Assembly (NCBI GenBank): GCA_019694395.1
Contig: JAIBCC010000001.1
Span: 372,001-436,000, forward strand
DNA: 64,000 bases
Reading direction: 5' to 3'
Source of the DNA: Pyrinomonadaceae bacterium
GTDB lineage: Bacteria; Acidobacteriota; Blastocatellia; Pyrinomonadales; Pyrinomonadaceae
Shown here: in pieces, positions 8,321 through 15,427 of the stretch
How the letters are laid out: each line of letters begins with the position of its first letter
Numbering within the stretch: the stretch's first letter is position 1
Program-made: the position numbers and the translations under genes
The notes under the pieces: generated by a model
The model's database searches: none
What the model saw: only the letters and a program-made list of their open reading frames with translations
What the model was told of the DNA's origin: nothing

Positions 8321-9721
8321 TTATAATTCAATGGTTTGTCCGTATTGCGGGACGGTTACTTTCCATCCGAACTCGTCGCGGATATGTTGTGCCATCGCTT
8401 CAGCCGCCTCGGGTTCGCCGTGTGTCGTAAAAATAGTGGTTGGAGCCTGATGCAAGCCCGAAAGCCAACGTAAAACAGCTTTCCAGTCGGCATGAGCAGA
8501 AAATCCTTCGATCTTTTCGATGTGACACTTAACCGGAATCCATTGTTTCATAATTTTGACTTCCTTTTCGCCATTCTGAATTCTGCGTCCAGTAGTTCCG
8601 GCGGCTTGGTAACCGACAAAGATCAAAGTTGCATCCTCGTCAGGCAAAATTCTCATGGCGTGATGCAGAACGCGTCCGCCTGTCATCATCCCGGAAGCGG
8701 AAATAATGATGCGTGTCCCGTGTTCCTTGTTTAATTCCTTGGATTCTTCGCGCGAGGAAGCCGTCAACATTGATCCGGTTCGCAGCGGATGCTTTTTTCG
8801 CATCAAAATAGAGGTGTATTCCCGGTCATGCTCTTCGGAAAAGCGATTATAGATCTGTGAAGCCTGTGCAGCCATCGGTGAATCAACTCTGACAGGTAAG
8901 ATAGGGATTCTTTTCTCCTCTTCCAGCTCACGAATCATATAAAGTATCTCTTGCGTCCGTCCGATCGCAAAAGCAGGGATCAGGATCGGAGCTTTGCGTC
9001 TAATTGCTTCGTGAATGACTTTTACAAACTGATCTTCGGCGGATTCATCGCCGTGCAGACGATTTCCATAAGTTGATTCACACATTAGATAATCACAATT
9101 CGGCGGTGCTGCGGGATCATTGACGATCGGCTGGTCATAATGCCCTAAATCCCCGGAAAACAGGAAGCGGACATCACTTCCATCGGCTTTTGCTCCATCC
9201 ATTGTTACTAAAACCTGACTTGCACCCAAAATATGTCCGGCAACCCGAAAACTTGCACTGAATCCTTCGCAAATCTGAACGAATTCACCATTATTTTTGA
9301 CGGTGTGCAATAGTTTTAGAGCGGCTTTGGCATCATCCTCATCGTAAAGCGGAAGTGCGGGTGTGTGCGAAGTCAAATTATGACGGTTGCGATAGTCCGC
9401 TTCTTCTTCTTGCAGTCTGGCGGAATCAGGTAACAGCAGTTTCATTAAATCGCCCGTGGCGCGTGAAGTGATTACTTTGCCCGAGAACCCGAGTTTAACA
9501 AGGCGCGGCAGCCATCCCGTATGGTCAACGTGAGCGTGTGTGATAATTACCGCATCAATTGAGGTGGCATCGAACGGCGGATCAGCCCAGTTCCGTTCAC
9601 GCAGTTCTTTTTCCCCCTGAAACAGTCCGCAATCCACCAAAACTTTGCGTCCGTTGTGTTCAAGCAAGTATTTTGAGCCTGTTACCGAACCGACTCCGCC
9701 CCAAAAAGTGATTGTTGCCAT
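8321..9721 (-). CDS. metallo-beta-lactamase / beta-CASP RNA-processing exonuclease
   Basis: 466 aa from the ATG at 9719-9721 (MATITFWGGVGSVTGSKYLL). The frame stays open to a TTG at 9781, but that extension reads through an intergenic repeat and does not look like family sequence. Features: metallo-beta-lactamase zinc motif THAHVDHTGWLP, a second zinc block LFSGDLGHYDQPI, ESTYGNRLH, the beta-CASP region (LIPAFAIGRTQEILYMI, DSPMAAQASQIY, IIISASGMMTGGRVLHH), and C-terminal GFSAHADWKAVLRW with TTHGEPEAA. This is the bacterial CPSF73/TTHA0252-type family, an RNA endo/exonuclease that binds two zinc ions. Cytoplasmic. No obvious ribosome site precedes the chosen start. Confidence 0.93.
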   Translation of the reverse strand: MATITFWGGVGSVTGSKYLLEHNGRKVLVDCGLFQGEKELRERNWADPPFDATSIDAVIITHAHVDHTGWLPRLVKLGFSGKVITSRATGDLMKLLLPDSARLQEEEADYRNRHNLTSHTPALPLYDEDDAKAALKLLHTVKNNGEFVQICEGFSASFRVAGHILGASQVLVTMDGAKADGSDVRFLFSGDLGHYDQPIVNDPAAPPNCDYLMCESTYGNRLHGDESAEDQFVKVIHEAIRRKAPILIPAFAIGRTQEILYMIRELEEEKRIPILPVRVDSPMAAQASQIYNRFSEEHDREYTSILMRKKHPLRTGSMLTASSREESKELNKEHGTRIIISASGMMTGGRVLHHAMRILPDEDATLIFVGYQAAGTTGRRIQNGEKEVKIMKQWIPVKCHIEKIEGFSAHADWKAVLRWLSGLHQAPTTIFTTHGEPEAAEAMAQHIRDEFGWKVTVPQYGQTIEL

Positions 9722-9728
9722 AAGTTTA

Positions 9729-9787
9729 AGGTTTGAGGGATGAAGGATGAGGGATGAAATCGTTTCATCCGCCTGTTTCAAACCTCA
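9729..9787. repeat. 7-bp repeat hairpin upstream of the beta-CASP gene
   Basis: Three copies of GGATGAA/GGATGAG follow GGTTTGAG and can pair with TTTCATCC and TTTCAAACC after a TCG loop. The hairpin arms abut the start codon of the beta-CASP nuclease gene and so would lie in its 5' leader. Confidence 0.7.
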
Positions 9788-9876
9788 ATAATGTTTTTTT
9801 TAGCTATTCTTAACCTGTTTGACCTAAGTGATCTGTTTTTATCTGCTTTTATTCGGAATTAGTTCTCATCCTTTAA

Positions 9877-11226
9877 CTAGCCAACCCCAAATAATTCAAC
9901 AAAGTGCGCCTTAAATAATTGTTTTGCCAGTAAACGTTTGTATTCAGCCGTTCCGCGCACATCAGAGATCGGTGCAATTTCACTTTGCAGAATCTCGTTA
10001 GCGGCGGCAATCGTCTCTTCACTGATTTCTTTTCCCTGCAAAAACTCCGAAGTCTTTCGCAAATAAAGCGGAGTCGCAAAAACTCCGCCGCAGGAAACAT
10101 GGGCGTGTTCGATCTCGTTGTCGGTGACTTTTAAACTGATTGCCGTATTAACTGAAGCAATGTCCAGATAGGTGCGCTTACAAACTTTCTCAAAATTAAA
10201 ATGTGTGAAGCCTTTTTGGAAACGAATCTTTTGAATATATTCGTCTTCACTTCTGTCCATCTGTTTGTAGCCCAAATAAAAGTCTTTGAGCGGTAAAATC
10301 CGTCCCGTATTGAACTCAATGTTCGCATCTAACGCCAAAAAATACGCCGTCATATCCCCAATCGGCGACGCATTGATAAAATTTCCCGCCAAAGTCGCCA
10401 TATTGCGAATCGGAGTTGATGAAATAAGTTTCAAATGCCGGTAAAGATTCGGAAACAATCGGTTAAAGATCGGCGATTCCAGCAAATCCGTCACCACAAC
10501 CGATGCACCAAGCTCAACCAATTCATCCGTTTCGGTAATGGTTCGTAATTCATCATCAAACAAAACGTGATTAGCTTCGGCATAAACCATTTCCTCGTGT
10601 TTTTGGACATAAAGGTCAGTTCCACCGCCGACGAAGATTTTTGATTTTTGATTTTTGATTTTTGATTGCTCGTTTTGGAGAACTGTTAATCTTTTTCTGA
10701 TGTCTGAGAAATAATTGGGAACAAGTTTTCCACTTTCCACTTCCCACTTTCCACTATTTACTTTCTCACACGCTCTTTCAATTGATTTGTAACCTGTGCA
10801 GCGGCAAATATTTCCGTCTATTGCCGAAATTGCCGAGTTTTTATCTTTTGGAGATTCATCAAGACAAAAATTAGTTAGGGACATCACAAATCCAACCGTG
10901 CAGAACCCGCATTGAGTTCCCGATTCATCGACCATTGCCTGTTGAACCGCTGTAAGTTCGTTATTTTCGGGGTTAATACCCTCAACGGTAACGATATGTT
11001 TGCCTTCGGCATTGGCTAAAGGCATCAAACAAGAGGTCATCGTCCGATATTTAACGGCATCACCTGTTAATTCGCCGACCATAATCGTGCAGGCTCCGCA
11101 ATCACCTTCACGACAACCGATTTTAGTGCCTTTCAAATTCTTGTGATAACGCACAAAATCAAGCACAGTCGTCCCTTTTGGTAAATTAGTTTCGATGGAT
11201 TGATTGTTAAGGATAAATTTAATCAT
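9877..11226 (-). CDS. xdhA: xanthine dehydrogenase small subunit ([2Fe-2S] plus FAD domains)
   Basis: 449 aa. Order: plant-type [2Fe-2S] domain with Cys38, Cys43, Cys46 and Cys66 (CREGDCGACTIM), the alpha-helical second cluster domain (QCGFCTVGF and NICRCTGYKS), a linker of about 45 residues, the FAD domain (VGGGTDLYVQKHEE, then TPIRNMATLAGNFINASPIGD), and the C-terminal CO-dehydrogenase flavoprotein domain. It passes electrons from the molybdenum subunit to FAD/NAD+ in oxidation of hypoxanthine and xanthine. The molybdopterin subunit is absent from the window. The gene is 9 bp downstream of the DMT protein gene and close to guaD, fitting purine catabolism. The linker is encoded by two stretches of 7-bp repeats (separate entries). 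Confidence 0.93.
   Translation of the reverse strand: MIKFILNNQSIETNLPKGTTVLDFVRYHKNLKGTKIGCREGDCGACTIMVGELTGDAVKYRTMTSCLMPLANAEGKHIVTVEGINPENNELTAVQQAMVDESGTQCGFCTVGFVMSLTNFCLDESPKDKNSAISAIDGNICRCTGYKSIERACEKVNSGKWEVESGKLVPNYFSDIRKRLTVLQNEQSKIKNQKSKIFVGGGTDLYVQKHEEMVYAEANHVLFDDELRTITETDELVELGASVVVTDLLESPIFNRLFPNLYRHLKLISSTPIRNMATLAGNFINASPIGDMTAYFLALDANIEFNTGRILPLKDFYLGYKQMDRSEDEYIQKIRFQKGFTHFNFEKVCKRTYLDIASVNTAISLKVTDNEIEHAHVSCGGVFATPLYLRKTSEFLQGKEISEETIAAANEILQSEIAPISDVRGTAEYKRLLAKQLFKAHFVELFGVG
10635..10662. repeat. four GATTTTT heptamers inside xdhA
   Basis: Four perfect, contiguous copies of GATTTTT. On the coding strand they give the Lys/Gln/Ser/Ile-rich segment QSKIKNQKSKIF just before the FAD domain. 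Confidence 0.95.
10730..10757. repeat. four CCACTTT-type heptamers inside xdhA
   Basis: Contiguous CCACTTT, CCACTTC, CCACTTT, CCACTAT. On the coding strand they encode NSGKWEVESGK in the linker after the iron-sulfur domains. Confidence 0.95.
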
Positions 11227-11235
11227 TTATTGGAT

Positions 11236-11694
11236 TCAAAACTTCCTAACTAATACTACCCCGATCGTGATTAAGGTAACGCCCAAAACTCTCAATAAAC
11301 TGATCGGTTTTTCCGGCACACCAAGCCAGCCAAAGTGGTCAATTACCAGTGTGATAAGCATTTGTCCCGCAATTATTAAGCTAAAGGTTAGCGCAACCCC
11401 AATTCTAGGCACCAGAATAACGGTTGAAGCCACAAAGAATGCGCCTAAAATCCCCCCGATCCACGCAATTACCGGAGCATTTGGAGCATTTACCAGATTT
11501 CCCAAGGGAACTCCCGTCGCTATAATATAAATGAACAACGCCAATGTTCCGATCGCAAACGAAATAAATGCCGCCAGAATCGGACTTTCGACATAACCCG
11601 CCAATTTGTTGTTGATAGCCGCCTGAGTCGGCATCATCATCCCGGCGAGAATTGCCAGAAAGATAAAAAAATAGTTGTTAAAAAAGTTAGTCAT
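11236..11694 (-). CDS. small DMT-type membrane transporter (DUF606/YdcZ family)
   Basis: 152 aa, almost wholly hydrophobic, with five predicted membrane segments. The first repeat begins MMMPTQAAINNKLAGYVESPILAAFISFAIGTLALF, a strong DUF606 signature; the last half reads GVALTFSLIIAGQMLITLVIDHFGWLGVPEKPISLLRVLGVTLITIGVVLV. DUF606 proteins are half-size relatives of drug/metabolite transporters whose substrates are mostly unknown. Its place between guaD and xdhA suggests a role in moving purines or their products, but that is inference from context only. No ribosome site is seen; the 7-bp repeat abuts the start. Confidence 0.88.
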   Translation of the reverse strand: MTNFFNNYFFIFLAILAGMMMPTQAAINNKLAGYVESPILAAFISFAIGTLALFIYIIATGVPLGNLVNAPNAPVIAWIGGILGAFFVASTVILVPRIGVALTFSLIIAGQMLITLVIDHFGWLGVPEKPISLLRVLGVTLITIGVVLVRKF

Positions 11695-11699
11695 TCTTC

Positions 11700-11757
11700 A
11701 AAGGTCAAAGGTCAAAGGTCAAAGGTCAAATTTCGACTTTTGACTTTTGACTTTTCA
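11700..11757. repeat. 7-bp repeat pair, AAAGGTC x4 facing TTTTGAC x3
   Basis: Four perfect AAAGGTC units (11700-11727) then AAA, then TTTCGAC TTTTGAC TTTTGAC. The two halves pair with G-T wobbles into a hairpin that fills the gap between guaD and the DMT gene. The repeat edge supplies the guaD stop codon. Confidence 0.9.
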
Positions 11758-12231
11758 ATATTCCGTTTTATCTATTTTTTTAGCCCAACTGTCAAAAACA
11801 ACTAATCCTTCTTCACGTAAAAGGAAATTTGTTTTGATACGTCTTTGTTCAATCGGAAGCACAATCTCTTCGTAAATAAAATCGTCATCAAAACCCACAT
11901 TTGCCGCATCTTCGCGCGTGCAGGCAAAGAAAATCTGCTTTGGTCGCGCCCAATAGATCGCCCCCAAACACATCGGACAAGGCTCGCAGCTGGTATAAAC
12001 CACACAATCTTCGAGTTGGAAGCTGTTCAATGTTTGGCAGGCATTTCTGATTGCCACAACTTCTGCATGAGCCGTCGGATCATTGGTAGAGGTCACACAA
12101 TTATTTCCTTCGCCGACAATTTCACCATTTTTAACTACGATGCAGCCGAAAGGTCCGCCCTCGTTGGAATCTAATCCGTTTTGCGCCAATTCAATTGCAC
12201 GGCGCATAAATTGTAAATCCTGTTCTGTCAT
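11755..12231 (-). CDS. guaD: guanine deaminase, cytidine-deaminase fold
   Basis: 158 aa from the ATG at 12229-12231; an in-frame TTG one codon earlier directly abuts the upstream stop. Zinc site: TAHAEVVAI (His and catalytic Glu, about residues 55 and 57) and CEPCPMCLGA (two Cys). The block NDPTAHAE, SFQLEDCVVYTSCEPCPMCLGAIYWARP and the C-terminal GFDDDFIYEEI match the Bacillus GuaD type rather than TadA or CMP deaminases. It converts guanine to xanthine and ammonia, the substrate of xanthine dehydrogenase encoded downstream. Directly follows the nucleotidyltransferase gene with no more than three bases between, so translation is probably coupled. Confidence 0.88.
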   Translation of the reverse strand: MTEQDLQFMRRAIELAQNGLDSNEGGPFGCIVVKNGEIVGEGNNCVTSTNDPTAHAEVVAIRNACQTLNSFQLEDCVVYTSCEPCPMCLGAIYWARPKQIFFACTREDAANVGFDDDFIYEEIVLPIEQRRIKTNFLLREEGLVVFDSWAKKIDKTEY

Positions 12232-12234
12232 CAA

Positions 12235-12855
12235 TTATTTTACTTCTTCAATATAATATTTTTCCTGAGTTGAAGTTTTTCCGTCAGCTACTTCATAAAA
12301 TTCCTGAAAACGTAATTTTGCAAATCTCCAAGCCTCTTCGCCGCCAACTTTTAGGACATGTTCGCGTATTTTTTCGCGTTTGACAGTCTTTTTTCTTTGC
12401 AAAAGATAAACGGCATCATCACGGTCTTTTGCCCTACCTGCAATGCTTTTCAAAATGACAAGCCATTCAGGAGTTAAAACTTTCAAACCGTTCGGCAAAA
12501 TCACGGCATCTTTTAAAGCTTGACGATAATATTCGGCATAATCATCGCTTCTGACAATCCAATCTACCGTCACTAATTTTTTCCCGACTTTTACTTCGTA
12601 ACTAATTCCGCCAAAACTCAGCCGATGCTTCCCCTCAAGCGATAGAAACCCTGCCGAGATTGTATCAACATCCTTTGTCATTCGCGGACTTCCGTAAAGG
12701 TGCATTGCAATTCCGCCAGCCAATGCCCAATCAATATTTTCTTTTTGAGCGATTTCAGCCAATTTTTTCAACGCCTTGATGCCCGTTTCGGTATCAATCA
12801 TCGGCGAATGTTCGAGATTTTGCTGAATATATTCGATTAACTCTTTTTCGCTCAT
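12235..12855 (-). CDS. nucleotidyltransferase-fold protein (AbiEii/DUF6036-like)
   Basis: 206 aa. The segment WALAGGIAMHLYGSPRMTKDVDTI carries the GG/GS and TxDVD signature of minimal nucleotidyltransferases; a further acidic position sits in VTVDWIVRSDDY, and PEWLVILKSIAGRAKDRDDAVYLL is the usual C-terminal helix motif of this group. Such proteins include AbiEii-type toxins as well as many of unknown role. Its start ATG overlaps the stop of the preceding 196-aa gene by one base (TAATG). The partner does not look like an AbiEi antitoxin, so I would not call this a toxin-antitoxin pair. Confidence 0.75.
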   Translation of the reverse strand: MSEKELIEYIQQNLEHSPMIDTETGIKALKKLAEIAQKENIDWALAGGIAMHLYGSPRMTKDVDTISAGFLSLEGKHRLSFGGISYEVKVGKKLVTVDWIVRSDDYAEYYRQALKDAVILPNGLKVLTPEWLVILKSIAGRAKDRDDAVYLLQRKKTVKREKIREHVLKVGGEEAWRFAKLRFQEFYEVADGKTSTQEKYYIEEVK

Positions 12856-13445
12856 TATTTTATGTTCATACTTTTTGCAAAATGGCTGACTACTTGATTT
12901 TCTAATCCCGGCTTAATAAATTTTGTCCATTGTCCAAGCCGATGAAGAAAATCCGTTAAGTCTTTCTTTACATTTTTCAACCCTTTGATTAACTCATCAA
13001 CCGTAAATTCAATTGATTCGACTTCATTTTTGAGGCTTCGATCCTGCCAAATCTTTATTTTGCCATCATTCAATTCAATTAATGATTCAGGATCGTGTCC
13101 AGTCCAAATTTCACATTTGCCAAATGGAACATCTAGCCACTCATTCCAATTTTCAAGTCCGCAACAACAACCCGGAGCAACTTTTATTTTACCGTTTTCC
13201 TTGAATAATAGTCCGCCTTCCAGCACAAATCCTTCATCTTTAACAAATTCCTCTAAAGTCCTAAATTTGTTATCATTCAATATTTCCCCGCTTAACATTC
13301 TGCATGCAAAAAGCATTACTACCCCAATCTCATCATCACTGATTCCACCGTAAAGTCTGATAAATGGATTATCAGAGGTTGAAACATTCCAAGGCGGAAC
13401 ACCTTCAAAATTAAAGTTTTCAATAACTGCTTCAATTGTTTTCAT
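12855..13445 (-). CDS. protein of unknown function with a CCC motif
   Basis: 196 aa, soluble, acidic, no signal peptide. I do not recognise the family. Visible features: RLYGGISDDEIGVVMLF, then GKIKVAPGCCCGLENW with three adjacent cysteines, DVPFGKCEIWTGHDPESLIELNDGKIKIWQD, and a C-terminal helical segment (TDFLHRLGQWTKFI). The pattern of short beta-strands and conserved Trp/Gly resembles SUKH- or Imm-like immunity folds, but this is impression only. One-base overlap with the downstream nucleotidyltransferase gene suggests they are co-expressed. A duplicated fragment of the pflX 3' end lies just upstream of its start. Confidence 0.7.
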   Translation of the reverse strand: MKTIEAVIENFNFEGVPPWNVSTSDNPFIRLYGGISDDEIGVVMLFACRMLSGEILNDNKFRTLEEFVKDEGFVLEGGLLFKENGKIKVAPGCCCGLENWNEWLDVPFGKCEIWTGHDPESLIELNDGKIKIWQDRSLKNEVESIEFTVDELIKGLKNVKKDLTDFLHRLGQWTKFIKPGLENQVVSHFAKSMNIK

Positions 13446-13452
13446 CTTTACT

Positions 13453-13484
13453 GAAAATCCCGTATATCCTTAAAAGGCTTTTCT
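13453..13484. repeat. copy A of a 32-bp duplicated pflX 3' end
   Basis: Thirty of 32 bases equal 13828-13859. On the minus strand it still reads KPFKDIRDFQ followed by a stop, exactly the C-terminus of PflX, though it is not attached to any gene here. Confidence 0.85.
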
Positions 13485-13487
13485 AAA

Positions 13488-13784
13488 TTATTTGGAGTCC
13501 AAAATTAATCTTGATTTATCATTTTTGTTTGACAAATAAGCCGCAAATAAACAACTAATGCCTAAACAATCAGCTATTCCACCAAGATAATTCCAACGCT
13601 TACCATAATATTTAGGCGCATCATTTGAGTCCAAATATACGACGCAACCAGTATCAGCCTCATTTGGATACAACTTGTTTTTCGTGTCGTATTCTACCCC
13701 AAATTCTAAGCACCCGTAAGATAAAGTGATGAGTAAAAGAGAGGAGAAAATCAAATAATAGCTAATTCTTTTCATATCGCTCAC
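13488..13784 (-). CDS. small exported or membrane protein of unknown function
   Basis: 98 aa from GTG at 13782-13784 or 95 aa from the ATG at 13773-13775, which I prefer (MKRISYYLIFSSLLLITLSYGC). The N-terminus is a membrane segment ending in SYGC, possibly a lipobox. A short region with VVYLDSNDAPKYYGKRW follows, then a second hydrophobic stretch (GGIADCLGISCLFAAYLS). No family recognised. It sits exactly between the two copies of the pflX 3' end, as if inserted there. Confidence 0.55.
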   Translation of the reverse strand: MSDMKRISYYLIFSSLLLITLSYGCLEFGVEYDTKNKLYPNEADTGCVVYLDSNDAPKYYGKRWNYLGGIADCLGISCLFAAYLSNKNDKSRLILDSK

Positions 13785-13822
13785 TTTTTATTTAGACGCT
13801 CATTCTGCCAATAAGTTCCTTA

Positions 13823-14851
13823 CTATTGAAAATCTCGTATATCCTTAAAAGGCTTATCTTTATCCTCAAAGTCGGGACGATAATAATACGATGCCGATTC
13901 ATATTCTTGCAAGAAGCCTTCTTCAAAGCCTAAATCTTCGAGCAACGAAACCGCATTAAACCATTCCCTTTCTGAAATCCGGCGCGAAAGTAAAATGTAG
14001 CGCGAATCGGTGGCGGCTTTGTTGGTGGCGTAATATTGCGCCATTAAACTTATTGCAACTTTTGGACTTAATTCGTTTTTAATCCATTGCAGATTTTCTT
14101 CAATTCCGGCAATGTCATTCGGCAAAACTAACAAACGGATCACCAAACCGCGTTTTAACAAACCGTTTTCATCATAAACCAATTTGTCGCCCATTTGCCG
14201 AAACATTTCTTTGATTGACTCGCGCGCGTGATGTGCGTAACCGCGAACTTTTGAAAACTCAAAACCCGCTTGGTCTTCAGCATATTTCAAATCAGGCAAA
14301 TAAATATCAATGATTCCGTCCAGTAATTTCAAAACTTCCACTGAATCATAAGCATTGGTATTGTAAATAATCGGAAGTTTTAAGCCTTGCTGCGCCGCCA
14401 AAAGAATTCCGCGAGCCATTTGCGGAACAAAATGCGTCGGCGAAACAAATCCGATGTTGTGACAACCTCTATTTTGCAATTCCAACATCATCTCCGCCAG
14501 CCTTTCGTGCGTTATTTCGTTCTTTTTTTGCGTTTTCCAGGTTTGCGAGATTTGAAAATTCTGACAATAAACACACCGCAGATTGCAATTTCCGAAAAAA
14601 ATGTTTCCTGCACCTTTGCTCCCACTCAAGGCGGGCTCTTCGCCAAAATGTGCTGTATAGCTTGAAACGATCGGCAATCTACCCGAATAACAAGCCGCAA
14701 TCTCATCATTCAAACGATTGTTTCCGCAATCTTTCGGACAAATAGTGCAGGACTCAAGCAGTTTTTCGAGTTTTTCAACTCGGGTCTTCAGTTCGTTCCG
14801 CTTCAAGAGTTGCAAGTATTTGGGGGCGTAGTCTGAGATTTCCTTTTGCAT
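13823..14851 (-). CDS. PflX-type radical SAM protein
   Basis: 342 aa. The radical SAM cluster motif CNLRCVYCQN (CxxxCxxC) follows GAGNIFFGN, and an N-terminal pair CTICPKDCG plus a Cys in AACYSG suggests a second metal site. The N-terminus PKYLQLLKRNELKTRVEKL is typical of the COG1313/PflX family of pyruvate-formate-lyase-activase homologues, so the start region is real. Middle blocks HNIGFVSPTHFVPQ and IIDIYLPDLKYA also match. The substrate of this family is not established. The first 77 bases overlap the end of the DUF2721 gene in another frame. Its C-terminal codons are duplicated at 13453-13484. Confidence 0.88.
   Translation of the reverse strand: MQKEISDYAPKYLQLLKRNELKTRVEKLEKLLESCTICPKDCGNNRLNDEIAACYSGRLPIVSSYTAHFGEEPALSGSKGAGNIFFGNCNLRCVYCQNFQISQTWKTQKKNEITHERLAEMMLELQNRGCHNIGFVSPTHFVPQMARGILLAAQQGLKLPIIYNTNAYDSVEVLKLLDGIIDIYLPDLKYAEDQAGFEFSKVRGYAHHARESIKEMFRQMGDKLVYDENGLLKRGLVIRLLVLPNDIAGIEENLQWIKNELSPKVAISLMAQYYATNKAATDSRYILLSRRISEREWFNAVSLLEDLGFEEGFLQEYESASYYYRPDFEDKDKPFKDIRDFQ
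13828..13859. repeat. copy B of the 32-bp duplication (within pflX-type gene)
   Basis: The genuine 3' end of the radical SAM gene, duplicated at 13453-13484 with two mismatches. The small gene at 13488-13784 lies between the copies. Confidence 0.85.
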
Positions 14852-15401
14852 CGTAAATATATTTATCCATTATTTCCTTGGGCGCAACTTTGTTTGCCAA
14901 TGCCCAGGTAAAATCCATTTCGGCATTAACCGTCGCGGTTGCCATTCGTGTCTCAAGCAACATTAACACCGCTCCCCAAAATAAAAAAACAATTCCAATT
15001 ATGCCTATCGGGATCGGCAACCAGCGGTAAGTCGTAAAAAAAGCAGCTCCGGCAATAGTCACACTGGTCAGAATAAAAAACCCGAGACCATAGTAAAACA
15101 TTGACATCGCACGCTGTAAAATTCTTGCCCGGCTGGTGACTTTATCCAACAAATTAATAATCGTATCCATTCTTTTTTCATAGAGCGGAATGGTTGATCT
15201 GTCTTCCACCACAATCAATTCGCTCAGCCGCTTTTCAAGCTCGCGCACACGATCAACTACTCGCCCAAGTCTGGTCGAAGTTGAAAGCACTAACGAACCT
15301 GTTGCTGAAATCAATAAAGTCGGAGTAACCATTGCGGTTAAAAATTCAATGGTCGAATTCAGAGCATTAGGATTGACGTTTATTAAATCGCCTGAAAACA
15401 T
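14775..15401 (-). CDS. DUF2721 membrane protein
   Basis: 208 aa from the ATG at 15399-15401 (MFSGDLINVNPNALNSTIEF); a TTG at 15422 is also in frame. Features of DUF2721: an N-terminal membrane segment (FLTAMVTPTLLISATGSLVLS), the basic helix STRLGRVVDRVRELEKRL, and two further membrane segments (FYYGLGFFILTSVTIAGAAFF and LPIPIGIIGIVFLFWGAVLML). Function unknown in the family. Its last 77 bases overlap the radical SAM gene in a different frame. It is divergent from the esterase gene with only 26 bases between starts. Confidence 0.8.
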   Translation of the reverse strand: MFSGDLINVNPNALNSTIEFLTAMVTPTLLISATGSLVLSTSTRLGRVVDRVRELEKRLSELIVVEDRSTIPLYEKRMDTIINLLDKVTSRARILQRAMSMFYYGLGFFILTSVTIAGAAFFTTYRWLPIPIGIIGIVFLFWGAVLMLLETRMATATVNAEMDFTWALANKVAPKEIMDKYIYDAKGNLRLRPQILATLEAERTEDPS

Positions 15402-15427
15402 AAAATTCGTTATAATCTCCAAGAAAT

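Noticed and set aside
9722..9781. N-terminal extension of the beta-CASP protein from a TTG
   Set aside because: The extra 20 residues are read from a tandem repeat and lie outside the family's conserved start.
12235..13445. AbiE-type toxin-antitoxin pair
   Set aside because: The nucleotidyltransferase fold fits, but the partner has no winged-helix antitoxin features.
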